From assembly GCA_018907035.1 (NCBI GenBank), contig JACCIC010000038.1, positions 1,281,501-1,345,500 on the forward strand: DNA of 64,000 nt, read 5' to 3'. A program made the position numbers and the translations under genes. The DNA comes from Sycobia sp. Sy_11 (taxonomy: Eukaryota; Arthropoda; Insecta; Hymenoptera; Epichrysomallidae). The first letter of the stretch is position 1; every line of letters begins with the position of its first letter. Of the stretch, positions 47,145 through 56,949 are shown one piece after another. Under the pieces are notes generated by a model. That model worked only from the letters and a program-made list of their open reading frames with translations, did not search any database and had not been told where the DNA came from.

Positions 47145-47657
47145 TGATATATTATACTAAAATAAGAACAGTCAGTATGTCCTTAGTTATGATCACTTGC
47201 AAAGAATCTAAAATAGAACTTACTACCAAAACTAAAATAAAATTAGATTATAAATTAAACATAATAAAAAAATAAAAATAAAAATAATAAAAAAATTATA
47301 AATATAAATTTTTATTCTAATTGAGCAAAGGACAGCCGGACTGCCCCCATTATCTTAAATTTAAATTTTATTTTGTTGACAGACGTTTCGAACCGCTAAA
47401 GTTCATCTTCAAGTACTAAACTAAAAAATGTTGTTAACATATACACAATATTTATAAAAAAACACAATATTCTTGGTTAACATAGACTATAACTTATTTT
47501 GATTATTTTTATTATTTTTATTTTCATTTTTTTAATATTTTTAATTTTTAATCTAGTTCGAATTTATTTTCAATAGTAAGTTTTATTATGTTTCAGATTA
47601 TTCGGGAGTGATCATAAACAAGGACAGTCTGACTGCCATTATTTTAGTATAATATAT
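47145..47657 (-). repeat. Penelope-type tail unit in the right arm
   Basis: Exact mirror partner of 40000-40512 (coordinate sum 87657). Confidence 0.6.
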
Positions 47658-48410
47658 GATAGTAGAAAGATTGTAAAACTGATAAAAATATTTATTAATA
47701 TAAGTAAAGCATTTGTATGAAAGTGAATTATTTGAGTTTTATTAATTCTGGCAATTCTAAATTATTATTCTATTGCTTAACAATAAGCGATGTCGTTACT
47801 CGTAAATAATTCCAATTATTCGCGGTAAATAATATGCCTGACTAATCGATTGTTTAAGTCGATGTAAGTTATCGGATATACAATGGAAACCGTAATCCGA
47901 TTCATGCTGATCATTGTAATAGACCGTATTATTACTGGCCAATGTACCCTCTCGTCTATATTAGCAAGTATGATTCAGCAATTTTGGTTTAATATATGCT
48001 TCATGCTCAATTTCTTAGCACAAGTATACAATACAGTGATTTATTTATTATAGTATTAGTTATTTATTTTAATTATTTATATTAATTATTTGTTATCCCC
48101 CTTTGTATACACTAACGAATTTTCGGACGAAATACAAGCGAGAACGATACTACGAAGAAAACTAAGAATTTTAAAAGCAATTTATATAATGAATTAATAT
48201 TTGAAAATATAATACCTGCTTCGAGGTCTTATTTTCGAATTTTAAATAATTATTATCGCGAGAACTTACTTTTTGCGAACCGTAATTATTATTATAATAT
48301 TAATTATTATTATTGTTATTGTTATTATTAATGATATAAACTTATTTATTATCATGAATGGTTTCCTTATTTTGATAGTTTTAATTATTAAAGCTGTACA
48401 TATTTTGCGT

Positions 48411-48955
48411 ACCACAGTTATTATTATAGTTTTTAATTATTATTATTATTATTAACAAAGTTAGTTATTATCGTGAGCGTTATCTTATTTTTAATCATTA
48501 TTATAGTAAGGTTGATTATTATTATCAGTGTTTACCATATTATTTTAATTATTATTATTGTTATTACGTTAATTACTATTAATCACATTTTGTGAACCAC
48601 AGTTATTATTATAGATTTTAATTATTATTATTATTATTAACAAAGTTAGTTATTATCGTGAACGTTATCTTATTTTTAATCATTATTATAGTAAGGTTGA
48701 TTATTATTATCAGTGTTTACCTTATTATTTTAATTATTATTATTGTTATTACGTTAATTACTATTAATTATATTTTGCGAACCATAGTTATTATTATAGT
48801 TTTTAATTATTATTATTATTATTAACAAAGTTAGTTATTATCGTGAGCGTTAACTTATTTTTAATCATTATTATAGTAAGGTTGATTATTATTATCAGTG
48901 TTTACCTTATTATTTTAGTTATTATTATTGTTATTACGTTAATTAATATTAATCA
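48411..48955 (+). repeat. 185-bp tandem repeat in the LTR
   Basis: Units begin ACCA(C/T)AGTTATTATTATAG at 48411, 48596 and 48781, an exact 185-base period. The third is slightly shortened. The 3' LTR has the equivalent units beginning at 60814 and 61000. They probably lie in U3; whether they act as enhancers is unknown. Confidence 0.9.
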
Positions 48956-49400
48956 TGTTTATCTTACTTGTAAATCATTCTTACCAAGATCATTATTATT
49001 AAGATTTTTACCATTACTATCAGTAGTTATTATTACAATTATTATTTTTAGTATTAATATTCATATTTTTAACGCGTATTCACCACTATAAAACGTAATA
49101 GTTCATAAGAGTATGTTATTTTATATTAGCATTATAGGTATTCAATAATTATTATTTTAATAATTATATTTTTATCAAATATTAAATAAGTTAGTTATAA
49201 TTCACGACGACGCCTAGGTTCGCTCCACGTAGTTATACGAAAAGTCTTTGTCGAGCAAAAGAGAAAGTAACAATCATAATAATATTTGTACGAGATGAAG
49301 GGAAGTATAATATTCCTATAATAAAAAAAACGTCCCTTCATCTCTCCCACCACCATGTATTTTCTCAGTGGAGAAAATTTCAGCGGCGTCGCGCCCCGAC

Positions 49401-49408
49401 TATAAATA
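49401..49408 (+). promoter_or_regulatory. TATA box of the Gypsy 5' LTR
   Basis: TATAAATA in a GC-rich setting (CCCCGAC before, CGGGCCC after), the best core promoter in the window. A start about 30 bases on (near 49430) would fit, with AATAAA at about 49502 marking the R region. The 3' LTR lacks this segment. Confidence 0.7.
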
Positions 49409-49985
49409 CGGGCCCGCTGGACCGCGAAAAGCAGACTGCCGGTCGCGTTTGCGTAGTGTAGAAGTTATTTCTTGTATTGTCGTCGTTCTATCTAAGATTA
49501 TAAAATAAAAAGTAAGGACTATATATATATATATTTCGAGTATTTTTTCGAGTTCTTTTTACCTTTGTATTCCTCGATACGCGCGCTAATTTTTAGGACG
49601 GGAGACACGAGTCTAGGAGACAGAAAGCTGTCGCTGGACCCGTAGACTCCGCTAAAGATAAGCGCGACGACCCGAGGTAACAGCGGGAGGCCGAACGCGT
49701 GCCGCTGCTACCCTTGGGGGATATTGGAGCCGTCGCCGCTTCAAGTCCGACACGCTGGGGTGAGAGCCGCCCGGAAGTGGCCTTAACCAGCGTCGAAACC
49801 GCACCGCGTTGCGCCGCGCCCTCGCGAAAAAAAGGGTATCCGCGATCTGCCCCGCGTGTCCCCGGCTTCAACACGCGAAAGCGTTGGTCGAAAAACAAGG
49901 GGGCATTTGCCGGTAAATAACAGCTTAATGTCGCCGTTAAGATTACCCGAGTGGCACCAACTTCGGCTGGACGTCTCAAAAAAAT

Positions 49986-50003
49986 TGGGGGCTCGTCCGG
50001 GAT
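49986..50003 (+). promoter_or_regulatory. Primer-binding site, tRNA-Pro type
   Basis: TGGGGGCTCGTCCGGGAT, 18 bases, begins eight bases after the LTR's terminal CA. It is complementary to the 3' end of tRNA-Pro with its CCA, as in many gammaretroviruses. It sets where minus-strand synthesis is primed. Confidence 0.88.
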
Positions 50004-50474
50004 GCGTTTATAGATCGCGGACACCTTTTTTTTATTTTTCCTTTTTTCGCGTTTATTGATTAGTGTTAGGCCAGTCCGCGTAGCGAAGCGTAGGGCGAAG
50101 CGATAATTTTAAACATTTTTTTTGTTTCTAATTTTTTAGTGGCCGGGAAAGCCTAGAAACAGAAGAGAAATCGGGAGCACAAGAGGCGGCAACGGGAGAC
50201 CCGTTTATTAATTCGAGGCCAAATTTTCGAAGCGGAGCAGGAAAACCGGGAAAGAAAAGGGCTAAACCGCGTTCCGGATCGGGAACTAGATGACACGGTT
50301 TGGAGAATTTATTGGCCCATTCACGAGCGATATCTGCGGGAACTCGCGGCGCGGCGGCCAATAAAACGGGAAGCCGTTTGTCTGCCACCCCCAGCGTTCG
50401 GAAATAAAAAAGGAGGCACTTACCGGTGTGATCAAGGTGCACCGAGCACCCAGGGAAATCCGCCGCAGCGTGGC

Positions 50475-51591
50475 GTGTTCGAGACCACCGGACCGCCTCA
50501 ACCGGTCGTTAACCGGCCGCTGACGCTGATATACCCCCCGTTGACGCGCTTGCCTCCGTTGACGGAGTTAATCCGCCCCGAAACTGGTGTGACAACCGGC
50601 GCCGTCGTCGAACCACCGCGGCCGCGACAACGCGAGCCGTCTGCAGCCACCCGACGGACGACGGAAGGATCCACGGAGCTCACGTTAACGAACCTCACCG
50701 CCGACCTACCATCAGCGCTGCCCGTCGCACCGCAGCGCACCGTAGCGCACCTCACTGCGCCGCCGCCCGCTGCTGCGGCCTCTCTCTCTCTCTTGACGTG
50801 CCGCCGCCAGCCGCCGCCGGCCAACTACCCCAGCGCAGTGCACCTCACTGCGCCGCCGCCCGCTACTGCGGGCTCTCTCTCTCTTGACGTGCCGCCGCCA
50901 GCCGCCGCCGGCCAACTACCGCAGCGCAGCGCACCTCACTGCGCCGCCGCCCGCTGCTGCGGCCTCTCTCTCTCTTGACGTGCCGCCGCCAGCCGCCGCT
51001 GGCCAACTACCGCAGCGCAGCGCACCTCACTGCGCTGCCGCCCGCTGCTGCGGCCTCTCTCTCTCTTGACGTGCCGCCGCCAGCCGCCGCCGGCCGACTA
51101 CCTCAGCGCAGCGCAGTGCACCTGACTGCGCTGCCGCCTGGTGTTGCGGCATCTCTCTCTCTCTTGACGCGCCAGCCGCCGCCGACCGACTACCGCAGCG
51201 CACCGTAGCGCAACTGACTGCGCCGCCGCCCGCTGCTGCAGCATCTCTCTCTCTTGACGCGCCGCCGTTAGCCGCAACGCGACAAGCCGTACTGCTGCCA
51301 GCGGCACCGACAAGCCCGGCCGAGGCAACTACGTCTAAGTGGTTGTCGCCGATCCCGGACCTGCGGCTAAAGCCGTCTGGCTGCCCGCTGACCCCTCGCA
51401 GACCGACGGAAGAAGAACTCCGCGCCGCAGTGGAGCGATGGAGCCGGGAAAAGGGGGATCAGGCGACCGATCAGTGTATACCGACCCCAAGCCCCGTCCA
51501 AGAATCGGGAGATCCACCCAGCCGTGCGAGACTCGCGGGGTGGAAGAGGAAGTTATTTTTAAATTCGGACAGCGAGAGCGACGAGGATTAA
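50475..51591 (+). CDS. Pro/Ala-rich leader ORF(s) with acidic C-terminus, uncertain
   Basis: The leader between primer site and gag is GC-rich and largely open. One frame (50475-50978) begins METTGPP-like sequence (first codon ATG or nearby) and is rich in Pro, Thr and Ala. A different frame running to 51591 ends in LPAAPTSPAEATTSKWLSPI, EEELRAAVERWSREKGDQ and the acidic tail SDSESDED. The 91-bp repeats between them change frame at each unit, so one continuous protein would need splicing or the ORF may be fortuitous. I do not recognise a family. Confidence 0.4.
50735..51290 (+). repeat. 91-bp GC-rich tandem repeat in the leader
   Basis: Six units marked by TTGACG at 50793, 50884, 50975, 51066, 51164 and 51254: spacings 91, 91, 91, 98 and 90. 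Each unit holds CACTGCGCCGCCGCCCGCTG-like, (CT)n and CGCCGCCAGCCGCCG-like blocks. The period is not a multiple of three. Confidence 0.9.
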
Positions 51592-51599
51592 TTTAATTA

Positions 51600-52400
51600 A
51601 AACGTGTATATATATATAGGCACTATATAATTTTTTTTTTAATAAACGAATTTAATAGAAATACGTCTTTATTGTGTATTGTACCATATTTCCCTTTCCC
51701 ACTTCCACTTCCCACTTTCCTTTTAACTAGATATTAATTTTATTATTGCTTTCGGTTTTTATTTGTTTTTAACCAATTATCTTTAACTTTAATTCTTTAT
51801 TCTTAATATTTATTAATTTTAATTTTTCTCTTTCTCTTTATTTTCCTTCCTTTTTTTTAAATATATTTGTTAAAAACTGATATTTTTTTTTACTTTTAAC
51901 TTATTTATTATCAGTATTTTTTTTCTCTTTTTTTTCTTAGCTGAATTTGAATATTACTTTGCCACTATTATTATTAATTTTAATCTTTAGTAATTTTAAC
52001 TTTTATTTTTCAACTTTTACTTTTATTCTAACCTTTCATTCCTTTTTTTCAAATATTTTTTTTTGTTCACTTATTTTATAACGATATTTTTTTTTCTTTT
52101 TAAACTCTTTTTAAATATAATTTTCATCTAGATTTTAAGTTTATTCCTCTTAATTTTCAATCTTTATTTAATTTACCATTTTTTGATTCTTAATATTTTG
52201 TTTCCTTTTAATCTTTTTATTGTTTTAAACTTTGATTTTAACTATTATTTTTTCTATTTATTGATTTATTTATTTATTTATTTTTCTCTTGAATTTTTCA
52301 AATAATTTTTATTTTTTTAATAGTTTTGTTTATAATTCTTTTGTTTTTATTTTTATACCCTTTCTCTCTCCATATATATACACCGTCGCTCTCTCGTTAT
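51600..52400. other. T-rich low-complexity spacer in the Gypsy element
   Basis: About 800 bases of plus-strand T-rich, low-G sequence, ending in a pyrimidine-rich stretch and ATTGTAG at about 52405-52411. This resembles an intron 3' end, so the spacer could be an intron between a leader exon and the gag region. Confidence 0.5.
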
Positions 52401-52431
52401 CTAAATTGTAGGGCTAAATAGAGACCCCCCC

Positions 52432-52782
52432 GTGCCGAGCGAGGAAAGGTTAAAAACTATAGAAGAACGAGTGAGTTCCCACCACAGGGCGCTTTGTACG
52501 GTAGGAACCCTGTCGCGAAATAACCGTACATATATCGAAGAATTACAAGAGGCCTATGCGGAGACACATAGGAATATCAATTTCTTGTTGCGAAAAATTA
52601 CCAGCGTAGAAGAGCGAGTAGAGGGGCTCGAAAAAGAAAATGAGGAATTGAAAGCTTGGTTGGAAAAAACCTGGCAAATTACTGCACGCGCTTTCAGGGA
52701 ACTGAACAATAAACGGTCCGTAAGCGAGTCAGATATAGAGTTCCTGGAAGAAGCCGTTAGGCAGCTAAACTTGGACGACTAA
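52432..52782 (+). CDS. Coiled-coil ORF upstream of gag
   Basis: 116 codons; the first is GTG at 52432, and the frame is open slightly further upstream, so the real start is unclear. Highly charged and helical, with a heptad-like segment TSVEERVEGLEKENEELKAW. It ends in LNLDD and a TAA, 215 bp before gag. It could be an N-terminal gag exon or a separate accessory protein. Confidence 0.5.
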   Translation: MPSEERLKTIEERVSSHHRALCTVGTLSRNNRTYIEELQEAYAETHRNINFLLRKITSVEERVEGLEKENEELKAWLEKTWQITARAFRELNNKRSVSESDIEFLEEAVRQLNLDD

Positions 52783-52996
52783 GAAAGGAGGAAACATTAC
52801 TAATTAATATATTAATAATAAAGTTAATTAAACGGTACGGTCGTTGACTAGCCCTGCATTAACCTTATAACGTTATAATGTTTCTTAATTAATAAGTTAC
52901 TAACTTCAGTTATTCTTTTTGCGATATAATACATACTACTGATTCTAATACCGATTTTAACGCGAAAATTTGACACCAGCTATATAATAAAGACGC

Positions 52997-54471
52997 ATGT
53001 CTGAACAGCGTGTCACTAGAAGTCGGAAAGATAAGAATAAATTCTGCCTAGACTATATCGACAACGTCGACCTTTTTTCGCCAACTAAAGAGATCCCGAG
53101 GGATGTAGAAATAAAGCCTCCACCGCGAGCGTTACAAGGAACGATCTATCTTTTGGAAGACTCTGTCCTAGAACCAACCGCGCAATCGGAAAAATCGGCT
53201 GATAATAAGCAAAAGGAGGAATCTAAAAACCCCGATATACATATATCAGACAATAACCGAGTCTACGTAACAATGCCTACGCAATCAGTCCCACTGAAGG
53301 ACGTGCTTAAGGTGGTGCCTGTATTTGACGGGCGTAACATCACCCTGAGTGAGTTCTTCGAGGGCTGCGATGAAGCATTGGAAATCATAGACGCGACCAA
53401 TGAACCAAGTTTTGTAAGGTTGTTACGGGCACGCGTGACAGGGGAGGCAAGGCAAGCGATTCGCGGACAGACATTCAACACTGTCGCAGCTTTGAAAGAT
53501 TATCTGGAGACCATATACGCGCCTCCTCGAACCGTTCAGCAATTAATCGGCGAATTGGGAACGGAATTCCAACGAGATAATGAAAATGTAATATCATTTG
53601 CAAACCGCGTTAAAGATTTAGGCCGTCGACTCTTAGAGGCAGAGAGAGCCCATGTAGGCTCTGTAACGGAAGCGATGCGACGGGAAGCCGAAGCTACGTT
53701 GATCACTTGCTTTCGCAAAGGATTAAAGAAAGAAATAGATAGGAGTATCGGTGCAGCGGCCACCGATCTCAACGCTATTATAAATAAAGCCATACAAGAA
53801 GAAAGAGATATCGACGAGCGTAACTTGCTAAGAGATCTGAGCCGTAAGCTTACAATTCGAGATAAAGAAGATAAGAAAAGAGCATATGTCTGCCAATTAG
53901 ACCAACCTCCTACTGAGCAACGAAAGATAACGTGCGAGCGTTGCGGGCGATTCGGACATCAAGCTCGTAATTGTCCAATACACGGAGCAAATAAGTCGCT
54001 CACAACTATATGCCAGCTGTGTGATGCAGCGGGACACGTAGCTATCGCCTGCCCCAATCGCGTCACGTGCCAAATATGCAATTTATGAGGCCATACAGCC
54101 AAAAACTGTAGGCCTCCTGAGAGATGTTTTCGGTGTAACGAGCCCGGACATAGAGCGGAATCGTGTCCACTGAATGACAGAACAGGAGCTCATCAGCAAA
54201 ATAATACCCCTTATCGGGCGATTTGCAGGAAATGCAATCGACTTAACGCATAACCTCGTCCTGCCCCTCCTCGCAAAGCTGCGCCTACTGCAAAAATAGA
54301 GGGCACCATATAAACGAATGCAAGAAACGTATGTATAATGAGAAAATGCGAACGGGAAACTTGAACGGTGCCTCCATGCCCAGAGCGCAGCTAATGGCAC
54401 CGCTCGACACTATGCGCTCTACCAATGTTGCAAGGATGGAGGAGGAAGCATCCGAGTTGCAACCACTATAA
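52997..54471 (+). pseudogene. gag: Gag with capsid region and an array of CCHC zinc knuckles
   Basis: ATG at 52997. Residues ~100-280 form the retrotransposon Gag/capsid region (VFDGRNITLSEFFEGCDEAL, LRARVTGEARQAI, YAPPRTVQQLIGELGTEFQR). Then come knuckles CERCGRFGHQARNC, CQLCDAAGHVAIAC, CQICNL-stop-GHTAKNC, CFRCNEPGHRAESC, a degenerate CRKCNRLN, and CAYCKNRGHHINEC. The TGA at 54086-54088 falls inside the third knuckle, at a position that is often aromatic or Gly in such motifs. A frameshift near 54245 precedes the last. The final frame overlaps pol, which lies in the -1 frame, by over 100 nt, as in frameshifting Gypsy elements. Confidence 0.88.
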
Positions 54472-54479
54472 GCGCAGAA

Positions 54480-55511
54480 GTGCTACCCCATGTTATCTTA
54501 AAATTCGGAATTGAGAAGATCACATTTTTAATCGACTCAGGTTCACATGGGAACATTATTAAGCAAGGGAAACTGCCAGACGGTATAGCTATCGACACGA
54601 CTGCGGTTACGAGATTAAAAGGAATAAAAGATAATGTGATCAAATCTCTAGGTACCGCTGTAATTAAAGGTTTCGGTAAGTCGTTAAGCTTCCACGTCGT
54701 AGAGGAAAATTTTAAACTTCCGTATGATGGCATATTGGGGATGAACTTCCTCGTCCAACTTGAGGCAATAGCAGATTTAAAAAAAAATGTGTTAAAGATC
54801 AGAGATCACGAACTTACGTTAGGCTTTGAGAACGATCCGGGGCGGAACAACTCGAAAATACTCAATACTAATTTTTCCGGAAACCACAATAAGTTCTTAT
54901 TTTTAGACTGGAACGGAGTATTAATTTTGATCGACACCGGATGCGAAGCGAGCATCATTAAGGCGAAAGTACTACCGTCGATAAACAACATTGACACAAC
55001 CCACGAGACCTATCTAAAGGGAATTGACGGGTTATTGATGCCTCCGCTCGGCGTCGCCCCGCTTAATATATTAGGTATAGAATCAAACGTAACTGTATTA
55101 CCAAACAACAGCGCTATACCATATGATGCAATTTTAGGAACCGACTTTTTACGCAAGGCTAAAGCTGTTATTGATTTCGGAGAAATGATACTTATGATTA
55201 AAAATGAAAAAGCCAAATTAGATTTCCTGTGCGACGAAGATGTATTAACATATTATAACAGAGAACCCGAATCAGGAGCACCATGTGATACGGAAGTTGA
55301 AAATTTGAAATCTCTAATGCGGTTCGATAATACTAATTTTCAAGAGTTTGACTGGAGTAACGGAGACTACAATAATCTTTTTTTAGCATCCGAACTATGC
55401 GAGGACCTATCCAAATACTCTGACCGTCTAAATAATTTAATAAATCTCACGCAAATTGATAAGTTAGAGGAAAAAAAAATACGAATAAGCGGCGAAATTT
55501 TTGAGAAATAA
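54480..55511 (+). pseudogene. pol: Pol, tandem aspartic protease domains
   Basis: 343 codons counted from GTG 54480; the frame is open upstream through the gag overlap. Two retropepsin-like domains lie in series. The first has FLIDSGS (Asp19) and PYDGILGMNFL (residues 81-91). The second has ILIDTGC (Asp152) and PYDAILGTDFL (214-224). IDTT-x3-LKGI occurs in both (38-49 and 171-182), which supports duplication. Retropepsins normally work as homodimers of one domain, so a fused pair may fold as a single pepsin-like unit. The last 100 residues lead toward RT. A one-base insertion near 55508 breaks the frame before RT. Confidence 0.8.
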
Positions 55512-56949
55512 CTCGGATCGATTGTATCTCGAGGGTGACGAGCTTACTACAACTAACGTAGTGGCTCATAAGATCCCCACAACCGACGATACTTCAGTGA
55601 GTACGCGTCAATACAGATTGCCGCATGCTCTGAAAGATGAAGTGAACCGACAAGTGAATGAATTACTGCAGAAAGGCGTAATCAGGCACTCTAGAAGCTA
55701 TTCATCAGCGCTTTGGGTCGTACCGAAAAAACAGTCGGCTGATAATAAACCACGCTGGCGTATCGTAGTAGATTTCCGTCCTCTTAACGAGAAAACGGTA
55801 GCAATGGCTTACCCGCTTCCCAATATTGTCGAAATACTCGATACTGTTGGTGCTGCTAAATACTACACCTTCATGGATTGTGTCTCTGGATTCCATCAAA
55901 TATCGATGAGTCCCGAGGACATGCATAAAACTGCTTTTTCTACTCCCGACGGGCATTTTGAGTTCGTGCGAATGCCCTTTGGTTTGAAGAATGCAGGCGT
56001 GGAATATCAGCGCGCGATGAACTTTACGCTCGAGGGCCTTATTGGTAAGGGCGTGTTCGTCTATATGGACGACGTAGTAATCTATGCCAAGTCTTTAAAG
56101 GAACACGAAATATTGTTCAATGAAGTCATGGAAAGATTACGCAAAGCAAACTGGAAGCTCGAACCGGGAAAATGCAAAATTCTACAACGAAAAATAGCAT
56201 ACTTAGGACACGTTCTTAGTGAGAATGGGCTGACGTCCGATCCAAAGAATCTAGAAGCGGTAGAACGATTCCCTCGTCCTAAACATATAAAGAACATTCG
56301 ACAATTTTTAGGCCTAGCTGATTACTATCGTAGGTTTATTAAGGATTTCGCAAAAATTTCTAAACCGCTTACGAAACTCTTGCAAAGCAACGAACCATTT
56401 GTCTGGGGAGAGAACGCAGAAAACGCGTTTCTACACCTAAAAAAGGCTTTATGCACAGCGCTTGTGCTGCGATTTCCCGATATGGATCAGCCGTTTATAA
56501 TCACGACGGACGCGTCGGGTTATGCTATTGGTGGCATCCTATCACAAGGGAAACTCGGTAGAGATCAACCGATGGCCTATACGTCACGCGTTTTACGCGG
56601 ACCCGAGTTACGCTACGAGGTGTATGAGAAGGAAGCACTAGCTATGCTTCATTCGGTGCAGACTTATAGGCCGTACGTATTTGGACGTACGTTCACCCTT
56701 GTGACTGACCACCAGCCGCTCGTGTGGTTCAAAACAGCAGATTTGAATACACGAGTAATAAAATGGAGGTTCAAGCTATCAGAGTACGACTATAAGGTTG
56801 TTTACAATCCGGGGAAGACAAATGTGCACGCCGATGCATTGTCTCGTAACCCTGTCGAAAATGTAAACGCAGTCACTCGTGCGCAAAAGAAAAGGCTTCT
56901 TAATCTGGATAGACCATTTACAAATCCTGAAATTCCAGGTTCCCCTTAA
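55501..56949 (+). pseudogene. pol: Pol, reverse transcriptase and RNase H
   Basis: Open for 482 codons, continuing pol in a shifted frame. RT: RWRIVVDFRPLNEKT, FMDCVSGFHQIS, FVRMPFGLKNAG and the catalytic VYMDDVVIYA, then LGHVLSENGL and IRQFLGLADYYRRFI. RNase H: TTDASGYAIGGILSQ (Asp), YEKEALAML (Glu), LVTDHQPLVW (Asp), ending GKTNVHADALSR. All catalytic residues I can place are intact. The TTG at 55501 is not a real start: the protein would be made as part of Gag-Pol. The frame closes with TAA at 56947, after which pol resumes in other frames. Confidence 0.92.

Larger units (their letters stand above)
39566..48091. repeat. Giant inverted repeat carrying Polinton/Maverick-like genes
   Basis: The left arm (39566-43525, 3,960 bp) is the reverse complement of the right arm (44158-48091, 3,934 bp) around a 632-bp unique spacer (43526-44157). 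Paired coordinates sum to 87683 inside about 41200/46480 and to 87657 outside it; the 26-base change is a length difference in the GA and TG microsatellites. I noticed very few other differences. Each arm carries the same gene fragments in mirror image: B-family DNA polymerase, a conserved unknown ORF, a small acidic ORF and an adenain-like protease. The right end meets the Gypsy LTR start exactly. A palindromic deletion derivative, a head-to-head dimer or an assembly artefact are all possible. Confidence 0.95.
44158..48091 (+). mobile_element. Polinton/Maverick-like sequence, right palindrome arm
   Basis: Mirror image of 39566-43525. Plus-strand ORFs read outward from the spacer: polymerase fragments, conserved ORF, acidic ORF, protease, followed by noncoding and repeat DNA. 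It ends at the first base of the Gypsy 5' LTR. Confidence 0.8.
48091..49978 (+). repeat. Gypsy element 5' LTR
   Basis: Runs from TGTTATCCCCCTTTG to GGACGTCTCA, so TG...CA ends. It contains three 185-bp tandem copies (48411-48955), a TATA box (49401) with an AATAAA at about 49502 downstream, and a GC-rich 3' part that is shared with the 3' LTR from about 49826 on. At 1,888 bp it is more than twice the length of the 3' LTR. Confidence 0.88.

Noticed and set aside
49593..50442. Open frames on both strands in the 5' LTR and leader
   Set aside because: They span LTR, primer site and leader, overlap each other on opposite strands, and show no motif. GC-rich sequence with few stops explains them.
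54086..54088. Programmed readthrough of the TGA in gag
   Set aside because: The stop lies inside a zinc knuckle and is followed by a frameshift and further lesions, so decay is the simpler explanation.
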